A stretch of 64,000 nucleotides of DNA from Flexistipes sp. GTDB lineage: Bacteria; Chrysiogenota; Deferribacteres; Deferribacterales; Flexistipitaceae. The notes under the pieces are model-generated. The model ran no database searches, was not told where the DNA came from, and saw only the letters and a list, made by a program, of their open reading frames with translations. This document shows, one piece after another, positions 55,697 to 62,654 of this stretch. Position 1 is the stretch's first letter, and each line of letters starts with the position of its first letter. The stretch covers positions 1-64,000 of the forward strand of contig NZ_JAXKVW010000005.1 of the NCBI RefSeq assembly GCF_036172515.1, read 5' to 3'. A program made the position numbers and the translations under genes.

Positions 55697-56899
55697 TTAT
55701 CCTTCCATAACAGAGAGACCAAAGCTGTTGCCCCAGTTGTATGCTTCCTGAAGCTCATCTTTGCTCGGTGTCATTTTAAATTTTAGCGAAGGCTGTGGTA
55801 GTTTCATCCGCATTGTTTTTAAAATATCCTCACTCATTTTGACACCTTCGCCACTCCAGCCAAATGAGCCGAAAGCACCTGCATTTCTGCCCGAAACATT
55901 CAGTGCAACCAATTGTGCAAATAGGTTAAAGATAGGTTTGGGCGCTTTGGCATTTATCGTTGCAGTGCCCACAAGCAGACCGTGAGAAATTTCAATTTCA
56001 TCAATAATATTATTGATATCGTCACCGGCAGCATCAAACATTTTAACTTTTACCCCTGATTCTTCCACACCGGCTTTTATTTTATCAGCCATGAGTTTGG
56101 TATTTCCATACGCGGAAGCATATACCATGGTAATCTGTTTTTCCGGGTTATTCCTGTAATATCTTTCGGCTTTTTCTTTGTAAAAACTCAGGTAGTAATC
56201 AAGATTCTCCCTTAAAATCGGACCGTGAGAAGGGCAGACAATGTCAATTTTTAACGGTTCAATCTTTTTCAATGCCCTCAATATGTGTTCTTTATAGGGG
56301 CGCATTATTGAGTTATAGTAAAATTCAAATGCTCCTTTCGCTTCTTCTTTGTTTTTTAATTGGTCGTTAAATATATTATCAGGGCAGTAGTGTGCGCCTA
56401 AAAAATCACAAGGGAAAAGTATATTGTCTTCCTCTAAATATGTAAACATCGTGTCAGGCCAGTGCAGAAAGGGAGTATGAAAAAATTTCAATGTCTTGCC
56501 GCCAAGATCTATTGAATCTCCGTCTGTTACTGAGCGTCCGTCAAACTCAGTATTTACTATATTTTCGACAAAAGTTTTTGCAGTCTTTGAGTAAATAACC
56601 TGCATGTCGGGGTTTATTTTCAGAAGCTCCGGTAAGGCTCCCGAATGATCCGGCTCATTATGGTTGAGTATTATATAGTCTATTTTTTCAATGGGGGTAA
56701 TCTCTCTTATTGTGTTGAGATAATCATCTGTGAAAACAAATTTGTTGGCTTCCACGAGAGCTTTACTTTTTGTACCTTCAATAAGGTAACTGTTGTACGT
56801 TGTTCCGTGTTTTGTTGGTATTACAATGTCAAAAACTTCCAGGTCGGGATCGTATACTCCGACCCAATGTATATTGTCTTTTATCTTTACCGCTTTCAT
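55697..56899 (-). CDS. A-type flavodiiron protein
   Basis: Reduces O2 to water and/or NO to N2O in anaerobes. The 400 aa comprise an N-terminal beta-lactamase-like diiron domain with ligands His80, Glu82, Asp84, His85 (HNEPDH), His146, Asp165 and His225, and a C-terminal flavodoxin-like FMN domain (about 255-400, VYASAYGNTKLMADKI). There are no extra domains, so class A. GGAGG precedes the ATG. A rubredoxin gene lies just upstream on the same strand and is its likely electron donor. Confidence 0.96.
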   Translation of the reverse strand: MKAVKIKDNIHWVGVYDPDLEVFDIVIPTKHGTTYNSYLIEGTKSKALVEANKFVFTDDYLNTIREITPIEKIDYIILNHNEPDHSGALPELLKINPDMQVIYSKTAKTFVENIVNTEFDGRSVTDGDSIDLGGKTLKFFHTPFLHWPDTMFTYLEEDNILFPCDFLGAHYCPDNIFNDQLKNKEEAKGAFEFYYNSIMRPYKEHILRALKKIEPLKIDIVCPSHGPILRENLDYYLSFYKEKAERYYRNNPEKQITMVYASAYGNTKLMADKIKAGVEESGVKVKMFDAAGDDINNIIDEIEISHGLLVGTATINAKAPKPIFNLFAQLVALNVSGRNAGAFGSFGWSGEGVKMSEDILKTMRMKLPQPSLKFKMTPSKDELQEAYNWGNSFGLSVMEG

Positions 56900-56912
56900 T
56901 TTGTCCTCCTAT

Positions 56913-56937
56913 AAAAAAAGCCACCTTCTGGTGGCTT
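56913..56937 (-). terminator. Terminator/attenuator between rubredoxin and flavodiiron gene
   Basis: On the minus strand AGCCACC and GGTGGCT form a 7-bp stem with a 4-nt loop, followed by a run of T (56919-56913). It stands between two same-strand genes and would lower transcription of the flavodiiron gene relative to rubredoxin. Confidence 0.75.
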
Positions 56938-56952
56938 ATCTTAACTTAGTAC

Positions 56953-57114
56953 TTAGTCTTCATAAGGCTCGAAACTGCTTTTTGGAGCTCCGCATTCAGG
57001 GCATACCCAATCTTCGGGTACATCTTCCCATTTTGTGCCCGGCTCCACCCCGCTGTCCGGATCACCTTCTGCTGGGTCGTAAATATAACCACATATTGTG
57101 CATATGTATTTCAT
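56953..57114 (-). CDS. Rubredoxin
   Basis: A 53-aa one-iron electron carrier. It begins [20 protein letters not shown] and has the second knuckle [15 protein letters not shown], giving the four Cys ligands (Cys5, Cys8, Cys38, Cys41). GGAGG lies seven bases before the ATG. Upstream of the flavodiiron gene on the same strand, it is expected to pass electrons from an NAD(P)H:rubredoxin reductase (not in this window) to that enzyme. Its length and sequence are typical of rubredoxins. Confidence 0.95.
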   Translation of the reverse strand: MKYICTICGYIYDPAEGDPDSGVEPGTKWEDVPEDWVCPECGAPKSSFEPYED

Positions 57115-57314
57115 AGCCACCTCCTTAGCTTATTATTTTTATTATAAAAACAATTTGCAGTCAACTTCTATTTTATAAAGCTCTTTTGTTAAGCAAACTT
57201 GAGTAATTAATTTTCAAAAATCTGTATAGTTGGCAGTTCTTATTATTTCTAAAGAATGATTGTTTAATTTTTTGAGTTAGTATGGAGACAACAAATTTAT
57301 CGTAATAAACACTT

Positions 57315-57860
57315 TTAAAATGTGGGGGGGTGATTTATCCAGAGAACTTCCGTGACTTCATCAGAAGGATTTTTCCAGCTGTGCGGATGATTGGATTTAT
57401 ATAAAGCCGAGTCACCTTCATCCAAAAGAAAGCTTTCGTTCTCAACTGAAACCTCCAACTGCCCTTTCAAAACAATTACAAACTCTTCACCTATATGGGA
57501 ATGGCTCTCCTTGCCGCTGAAAGCACCCGGTTTTAGATACATATACAGTGCTTCCAGTTCCGTTTCGGAGAATTGCGGACGCAGCAGCTCATAAGTGACC
57601 TTTGATTTAGGGTTAACCATTTTGTTGCGCTCATTCCTTCTTACGACAACTTTCTGATTGGAGTGGGGATCGTCAAAGAAATACATCATGTTGACCTCCA
57701 AAGCGTCTGCAATTTTCTTCAGTGAAGAAATTGTGGGGGACACGAGGTCACGTTCAATTTGAGAGAGAAATCCCAGTGAACAGCCGGACAGTTTGCTTAG
57801 CTGCCTTAGTGTCAATTTTTTGCTTTGTCTCAGGCCTAGTATCTTTTTACCGATTGTCAT
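57315..57860 (-). CDS. HTH-cupin transcriptional regulator
   Basis: A 181-aa regulator with an N-terminal XRE/Cro helix-turn-helix (about 5-60, LRQSKKLTLRQLSKLSGCSL, then LSQIERDLVSPTISSLKKIA) and a C-terminal cupin_2 domain (about 105-178) with [18 protein letters not shown] and SNHPHSWKNPSDE. PuuR-like proteins of this form bind polyamines or amino-acid derivatives. No catabolic genes are adjacent; the nearest same-strand downstream gene is rubredoxin, 200 nt away. A clear promoter lies just upstream. Confidence 0.9.
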   Translation of the reverse strand: MTIGKKILGLRQSKKLTLRQLSKLSGCSLGFLSQIERDLVSPTISSLKKIADALEVNMMYFFDDPHSNQKVVVRRNERNKMVNPKSKVTYELLRPQFSETELEALYMYLKPGAFSGKESHSHIGEEFVIVLKGQLEVSVENESFLLDEGDSALYKSNHPHSWKNPSDEVTEVLWINHPPTF

Positions 57861-57866
57861 AAGTTC

Positions 57867-57895
57867 AATTTATTAAACAAACAAACAAATGTCAA
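57867..57895 (-). promoter_or_regulatory. Promoter of HTH-cupin gene with CAAA-repeat spacer
   Basis: On the minus strand TTGACA (57895-57890) and TAAATT (57872-57867) are 17 bases apart. The spacer is almost entirely TTTG repeats. A second TTGTTTGTTTT-like stretch occurs at 57933-57943 on the plus strand, in inverted orientation, so the pair may serve as operator half-sites. The -10 is only a few bases from the start codon, so the mRNA would be nearly leaderless. Confidence 0.5.
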
Positions 57896-58039
57896 GCTAA
57901 AAGGATTGACAACTTGAATTGCAAGATTAAGTATCTTGTTTGTTTTATCCCTTTGAGTGTTTCTTATTGTGAACTTTCTGATAATTAAATTAAAGAGAAA
58001 GCATTAAGTTATTCGTGCAAATATTTGTCATACAGGTCA

Positions 58040-58246
58040 AGAGCTTTGAATAATGTGTTTTTCTCAGTTTTAGGAATTGGGTAGCACCAGCCGGAGGTTG
58101 GTATATATATTGTGTATCACAAATTTATCGGTCTTCGACCGATGTTAGTGGAATACATTACTTTAGTCCCGCATGCTTGATAATACAGGGTTTCGAAATA
58201 AACTTTGCACCGCTGAAGCCGCGCTTCCTGAATTATTCAAAGCTCT
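58040..58246. mobile_element. MITE-like element, second copy of the GAGCTTTGAA type
   Basis: AGAGCTTTGAATAAT (58040-58054) and ATTATTCAAAGCTCT (58232-58246) are perfect 15-bp inverted repeats bounding 207 bp without a gene. Ten of these bases are identical to the ends of the element at 44744-44920, and a diverged hairpin-tail unit lies inside (58085-58120). No clear target duplication remains. The surrounding 57896-58330 shows nothing else beyond an extended -10-like TGATAAAAT at 58294-58301 that may drive the next gene. Confidence 0.6.
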
Positions 58247-58330
58247 CGGGTCGCATATAAAAAACTATTTTAGTTTGCTTCGGTTTCTGTTATGATAAAA
58301 TGATTTTTTACTACCGCCGGGAGGGTTACA

Positions 58331-59014
58331 GTGAAGCGCAGTGAGGTTAAGGAGTTTAACGGCAAAAACGGTAAGCCTGCTTATATTATATTTGACAATA
58401 AAATCTACGATGTAACCGAAAGTAAATTATGGAAAGACGGCGTCCATATGAACAGGCACAAAGCCGGGGAGGATATGACCGATTTTATTTCCATGGCCCC
58501 ACATGGAGAAAATTTACTGGAAAGGGATAACATCAGGTTTGTAGGAAATCTTGAAGAGGACAAACAAAAGGAAGATAAGAAGCTTAAATACAGAAGACTT
58601 TACAGTAAATTGCATCCTCACCCAATATTTATCCATTTTCCTATGGGTATATTATATTTCGGTGCTTTTATGCTTCTTTTGTACCTTTTTACCGGTAACG
58701 TAAGCTTTGAAAATGCATCTTACTATGCTTTAATTGTTGGGACTGTTTCTATTTTTCCAGCTGTTATTACAGGGTTTATCAGCTGGTGGCTGAACTATGA
58801 AATGACAATGACAAATGTTTTCAAAAATAAAATTGTCTTTTCATCAATTTTAATCGTGATATCCTTAACACTGGTTATCATCAGGTCATATTATCTGCCT
58901 CCATATTCAATGAACTATATAATAAAAGTTATATACATCGGCGGTTACTTTTTATGCATACCTACACTTTCTTTTGTAGCTTATAACGGGGGTAAGATAA
59001 CATGGCCCAGTTAA
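58331..59014 (+). CDS. Cytochrome b5-domain / DUF2231 membrane protein
   Basis: A 227-aa fusion. Residues 1-75 form a cytochrome b5-like heme domain with likely axial His43 (RHKAGEDM) and His58 (MAPHGENLL). After a charged linker, a DUF2231-type membrane domain starts at HPHPIFIHFPMG (about 93-104), with four hydrophobic helices to the end. The GTG start follows GGGAGG. The architecture suggests a membrane-bound b-type electron carrier. DUF2231 is of unknown function, and the neighbouring gene encodes a ferritin-like half. Confidence 0.82.
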   Translation: MKRSEVKEFNGKNGKPAYIIFDNKIYDVTESKLWKDGVHMNRHKAGEDMTDFISMAPHGENLLERDNIRFVGNLEEDKQKEDKKLKYRRLYSKLHPHPIFIHFPMGILYFGAFMLLLYLFTGNVSFENASYYALIVGTVSIFPAVITGFISWWLNYEMTMTNVFKNKIVFSSILIVISLTLVIIRSYYLPPYSMNYIIKVIYIGGYFLCIPTLSFVAYNGGKITWPS

Positions 59015-59050
59015 AATCAGTTTTATTAAGCAAATATTCGGGGGAAACCA

Positions 59051-59290
59051 ATGGATAAGAAGCAGAAAAAGAAATCTCTGGAAGAAATGATAGAAGTTGT
59101 ATTGTTCCGTATACCCAAGGAAATTGAGGCTATGAGGTTTTACAAGTCGGCTGCTGAGAAGGCTACAGATGAAGCGGCAAAAGAGCTTTTTGAAAATCTT
59201 GCTGCTCAGGAAAAAGGACATGAAGCCGAATTGAGGAGAATACTGAATGAATTGAAAAATCAGTTAAATGATTTAAGAAATGAGGAATAA
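59051..59290 (+). CDS. Half-length ferritin/rubrerythrin-like protein
   Basis: A 79-aa protein with two helices. Helix A has IPKEIEAMRFYKSAAEKATD, resembling rubrerythrin (E, then Y three to five residues on), and helix B has ENLAAQEKGHEAELRRIL with the ExxH iron motif. A complete ferritin-like domain needs four helices, so a dimer is required to form a diiron site, as in encapsulated ferritins. There is no encapsulin-targeting tail. A ribosome site GGGG precedes the ATG by seven bases. It is 36 nt after the b5/DUF2231 gene. Iron or peroxide handling is the likely role. Confidence 0.78.
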   Translation: MDKKQKKKSLEEMIEVVLFRIPKEIEAMRFYKSAAEKATDEAAKELFENLAAQEKGHEAELRRILNELKNQLNDLRNEE

Positions 59291-59362
59291 TATTTACTAT
59301 TGCAAAATATATATGAACTTAACTAAAATAGAACTGTCAAAGCATTGTGGCCGGAGGAAATA

Positions 59363-59953
59363 ATGAATGATTCTCAGATGATAGACAAGGTTTTAGCTGG
59401 TGATACCAATTCTTTTGAAATGATGATTATAAAGTACCAGCGGAAACTGTACGCTACAGTAATAAACATTGTTAAGGATGCGGATCTTGCCCAGGATATT
59501 GTGCAGGAAGCATTTATGAAATCTTTTGAAAAACTCGACACGTTAAGAAATAAAAACCAATTTTACCCGTGGTTGAAAAGGATTGCTATTAACTGTGCGT
59601 TTCTTACTTTTGAAAAAAATAAACGTATGGTGGATGTTTTTTCCAAAAACAGCGATGATGAAGACAAAGGCGATGATTTTTTTGACAGAATAACCGACGG
59701 AGCAACGCCTGAAGAGGATTTGCTGAATGATGAGCTGAAAAAGTATGTCAGAAATTTTGTGGATGCGCTGCCTGCAAAATTAAGGGTTGTTATCATTCTC
59801 AGGGAAGTGGAGGATATGAGCTATGAGGAAATAGCTGAAATACTGGAGATTCCTGTGGGAACAGTGAGATCAAGACTTTTCAATGCAAGACAGTATATTA
59901 AACAAAGACTTATAAAACAAGGGTTTGTTAATGAAATGTCAAAAGTATCGTAA
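59363..59953 (+). CDS. ECF-type RNA polymerase sigma factor (RpoE-like)
   Basis: A 196-aa sigma-70 family ECF factor. The ATG at 59363 is used because GGAGGAAAT lies just before it; the frame is open from 59345. Region 2 is seen in LYATVINIVKDADLAQDIVQ EAFMK (with a break) and region 4 in ILREVEDMSYEEIAEILEI, PVGTVRSRLFNARQYIKQ. It is followed by an overlapping anti-sigma gene, then RseB-like and DegP, mirroring rpoE-rseA-rseB. Probably it responds to envelope stress. Confidence 0.94.
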   Translation: MNDSQMIDKVLAGDTNSFEMMIIKYQRKLYATVINIVKDADLAQDIVQEAFMKSFEKLDTLRNKNQFYPWLKRIAINCAFLTFEKNKRMVDVFSKNSDDEDKGDDFFDRITDGATPEEDLLNDELKKYVRNFVDALPAKLRVVIILREVEDMSYEEIAEILEIPVGTVRSRLFNARQYIKQRLIKQGFVNEMSKVS

Positions 59954-60386
59954 ACTTATATCACTTTATGTCGATGATGAATTGAGCAGTGTGCATGAAA
60001 ATGAGCTGTTTGAGCATATCGGCACATGCCCTTCATGTAAAACTGCCCTTAAAAATGAATCGATGCTTAAATCCTATATAAAAGACAGTTACAGCGGTAC
60101 GTATAATGTGGACTTTTCCCGCAGCATAATGGCTAAAATAGAAAACAAAAATAATAAAAAGAAAAGTCCGTTTAAAGCAGTTCAAAGATCCAGGATGGTG
60201 GCCGGTGCAGCAGTTGTAATAGTTTTTTCATCTATAGTAACTCTTTCTGCTCTTTCCAGGACAGATTATTTTGCAAAAAATGATAACTCTGACAACCTGG
60301 AAAAGTTTGTGTATGAGCATATGGATAAATCCTCACCCGAGCAACAGAGATCATTTGAACTTACCTCAGTAAATTTTCACAAATGA
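59931..60386 (+). CDS. Zinc-finger anti-sigma factor (RseA-like role)
   Basis: A membrane-spanning anti-sigma factor of 151 aa (ATG 59931; a TTG at 59925 would add two). The N-terminal cytosolic ZAS-type module holds the HxxxCxxC motif in FEHIGTCPSCKTALKN. One transmembrane helix lies at about 90-110 (MVAGAAVVIVFSSIVTLSAL) and a short periplasmic tail follows. It overlaps the sigma gene by 23 nt, so coupling is tight. Release of the sigma factor would need proteolysis, as in RseA. Confidence 0.88.
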   Translation: MKCQKYRKLISLYVDDELSSVHENELFEHIGTCPSCKTALKNESMLKSYIKDSYSGTYNVDFSRSIMAKIENKNNKKKSPFKAVQRSRMVAGAAVVIVFSSIVTLSALSRTDYFAKNDNSDNLEKFVYEHMDKSSPEQQRSFELTSVNFHK

Positions 60387-61111
60387 AATATTTTGTTTTA
60401 GCGTTTTTACTTTTTGTTTGTTCTTCTGCCTATGCAGGTTTTTTTTTCAAGATTGCCGTTGATAACTCATCATACTCATCCTTTATCCTGAAGAGCCTTA
60501 AAAATACTGAAATCCATACCCACTTTATTATCCAGAAAATCAGGGAAAACTATTTTGATATTTCCTTAGTGGATAAAAATTATTATCAGGTCAGTATAAA
60601 ACGCGGGGTATCACTTTTTCATAAAAAACTACTTCTTTATGAACTCACACCCACTTTTTCTGATCGGTTTAAACATGTAATCTGGGTAACATATGACAAC
60701 ATTGTTGTCAGAAAAGAGGTTTATAATTTGAATAATAAACTGATGCTTTCTTATGGTTATGTTGATGAGCTGCCCCAAGTAGAACCCGGGCCTCCGGCTG
60801 TTTTGCATAAAGGCGCTGGTTGTGACAAACCACTTAATTTCAGAGGGTTTGAACTTTACGGTTGCAAGAGAATTGATAAAAATACAAAACATTTGATTTT
60901 TAGCGACGGATTGAACAAATTTTCCGTATTTGTTGATAAAAATGTTGAAGTAAAGAAAATCAGTAAAAAAGTGATAATGGGCAATTATGTTTATAGAAAA
61001 AGCCAGGGTGGGGATACTTATACAGTTGTAGGTTACGTACCCTTTAAAATAATGAATGATGTGATTACATATATTAATAATAAGGAGGAAAAACATGAAA
61101 GCAATGAGTAA
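60383..61111 (+). CDS. Periplasmic RseB/MucB-like protein
   Basis: A 242-aa protein with a cleavable signal peptide (about 1-18, YFVLAFLLFVCSSAYAG). The N-terminal half has a beta-rich lipid-binding-like fold, and the C-terminus ends with YTVVGYVPFKIMNDVITYIN, matching the MucB/RseB C-terminal domain (the VxGxVP motif). Primary similarity elsewhere is weak, so the name relies on position between an anti-sigma factor and degP. RseB protects RseA from DegS until it binds misfolded outer-membrane components. It overlaps the anti-sigma gene by four bases and degP by 17 nt. Confidence 0.72.
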   Translation: MKYFVLAFLLFVCSSAYAGFFFKIAVDNSSYSSFILKSLKNTEIHTHFIIQKIRENYFDISLVDKNYYQVSIKRGVSLFHKKLLLYELTPTFSDRFKHVIWVTYDNIVVRKEVYNLNNKLMLSYGYVDELPQVEPGPPAVLHKGAGCDKPLNFRGFELYGCKRIDKNTKHLIFSDGLNKFSVFVDKNVEVKKISKKVIMGNYVYRKSQGGDTYTVVGYVPFKIMNDVITYINNKEEKHESNE

Positions 61112-62483
61112 GATTTTGATGGTATGGGTATTTTTGTTTTCCAGTATATCCATGCTGCATGCGTTCGGTGCCCCGGATTCCTTTTCGGAAGTTGCCGGGA
61201 AGGTGAAAAAAGGGGTTGTAAATATAAGCACTACTAAGATTGTTGAACAAAAAGGTATGTCAGATTTTTTCAACGATGAATTTTTCAAGAAATTCTTTGG
61301 TGATAAAATGCCCGATATTCCTGAACACAGAAGACCTTTCCGTTCCAAGTCTCTCGGTTCAGGATTTGTAATCGATAAAGAAGGTTTGATTGTCACCAAT
61401 AATCATGTGGTGGAAAATGCCGACGAAATTATTGTAAAGCTTCCCGACGGGAAAGAATTCAGTGCAGAAGTTGTAGGTACTGATCCCCTGACAGATTTGG
61501 CACTGTTGAAAATTAATCCTGAGGGTGAGACATTACATCCTCTGACTCTTGGTGACTCTGAGAAAGCCGATGTGGGCGACTGGGTTGTGGCAGTTGGCAA
61601 TCCTTTCGGTCTTGAATCCACCGTTACAGCAGGTATAGTGAGTGCAAAGGGGCGTGTCCTGGGTGAAGGTCCGTATGACAATTTTATGCAGACGGACGCT
61701 TCGATTAACCCGGGAAACAGCGGCGGTCCGCTTGTCAATATGGATGGTGAAGTTGTGGGGATTAATACTGCAATAATTCCCTCCGGTCAGGGGCTTGGAT
61801 TTGCCATTCCTGTAAATATGCTTAAAGAGTTATTGCCTGAGCTGAAAAAGGGTGAAGTGAGACGCGGCTGGCTCGGTGTGTCCCTACAGCCTATGAATGA
61901 GAAGCTGGCGAAAACATTCGGTCTGGAGAATACTACAGGGGCTCTTGTTGCCGATGTTATAGAAGGTGATCCTGCCGGCAAAGCGGGTGTAAAGGCCGGT
62001 GATATTATTTTGGCTGCCGACGGGGATAAGATAGAAGACAGTAAAGAACTGGTGAATTATATCGGTAATAAATCCCCGGGAGAGGTAGTAAATCTAAAGA
62101 TTTTCAGAAACGGTAAAACAATAAATATTGAAGTTAAGCTTGGAGAAAGGGAGACTCAAAGTATAGTCTCTAAAGATAAAACATCTACGGATTCAAATAT
62201 AACTGTTTCCACTCTTAACAAAGATGCAGCGGATAAACTGGGGATTTCCGGCGGTGTAAAAGTTGTAGAAGTTGACAGAATGAGCAATGCTTTTGAAGCA
62301 GGTTTAAGACCCGGTAATGTTATTGTCTGGGTCAACAGAAAACAAGTTGAAAATGCAGATGAGTTTTATGATGTATACAACAACATAAAGCCGGGTGAAA
62401 CTGTAGCCTTCAAGGTGATTTCCGAAAGAGGAAGCAGATTTATTGCTTTTGATAAAGACAAACCAACAAAAAATAATCAATAA
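61095..62483 (+). CDS. degP: Periplasmic serine protease/chaperone, Do family
   Basis: Envelope quality-control protease. The 462 aa have a signal peptide (about 1-23, ILMVWVFLFSSISMLHA), a trypsin-like domain with catalytic His104 (NNHVV), Asp134 (PLTDLAL) and Ser209 (NPGNSGGP), and two PDZ domains (about 250-345, 355-450). An N-terminal insert DFFNDEFFKKFFGDKMPD corresponds to the LA loop. AAGGAGG precedes the ATG. It is the end of the sigma/anti-sigma/RseB unit, its likely target, and is followed by a terminator. Confidence 0.97.
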   Translation: MKAMSKILMVWVFLFSSISMLHAFGAPDSFSEVAGKVKKGVVNISTTKIVEQKGMSDFFNDEFFKKFFGDKMPDIPEHRRPFRSKSLGSGFVIDKEGLIVTNNHVVENADEIIVKLPDGKEFSAEVVGTDPLTDLALLKINPEGETLHPLTLGDSEKADVGDWVVAVGNPFGLESTVTAGIVSAKGRVLGEGPYDNFMQTDASINPGNSGGPLVNMDGEVVGINTAIIPSGQGLGFAIPVNMLKELLPELKKGEVRRGWLGVSLQPMNEKLAKTFGLENTTGALVADVIEGDPAGKAGVKAGDIILAADGDKIEDSKELVNYIGNKSPGEVVNLKIFRNGKTINIEVKLGERETQSIVSKDKTSTDSNITVSTLNKDAADKLGISGGVKVVEVDRMSNAFEAGLRPGNVIVWVNRKQVENADEFYDVYNNIKPGETVAFKVISERGSRFIAFDKDKPTKNNQ

Positions 62484-62493
62484 ATTTACAGGA

Positions 62494-62519
62494 AAGGGGC
62501 TGATTCAGCCCCTTTTTTT
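62494..62519 (+). terminator. Terminator after degP
   Basis: AAGGGGCTGA (62494-62503) and TCAGCCCCTT (62505-62514) form a strong stem followed by TTTTTT. Confidence 0.9.
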
Positions 62520-62654
62520 ATATCTTTCCATTTCTTGTTTTCTGAAGCTTAAGTCATTTGTTGTTGACACGGATTTTTATTTATTAAGGAATCGTAGGTT
62601 GACTATATTGAAAAACATGATTATTTTTATATAGATAAATTTCAAGGAGCAATT

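Noticed and set aside
60629-61399. 256-aa minus-strand open frame across rseB-like and degP
   Set aside because: It lies opposite two well-supported genes and has no family resemblance.
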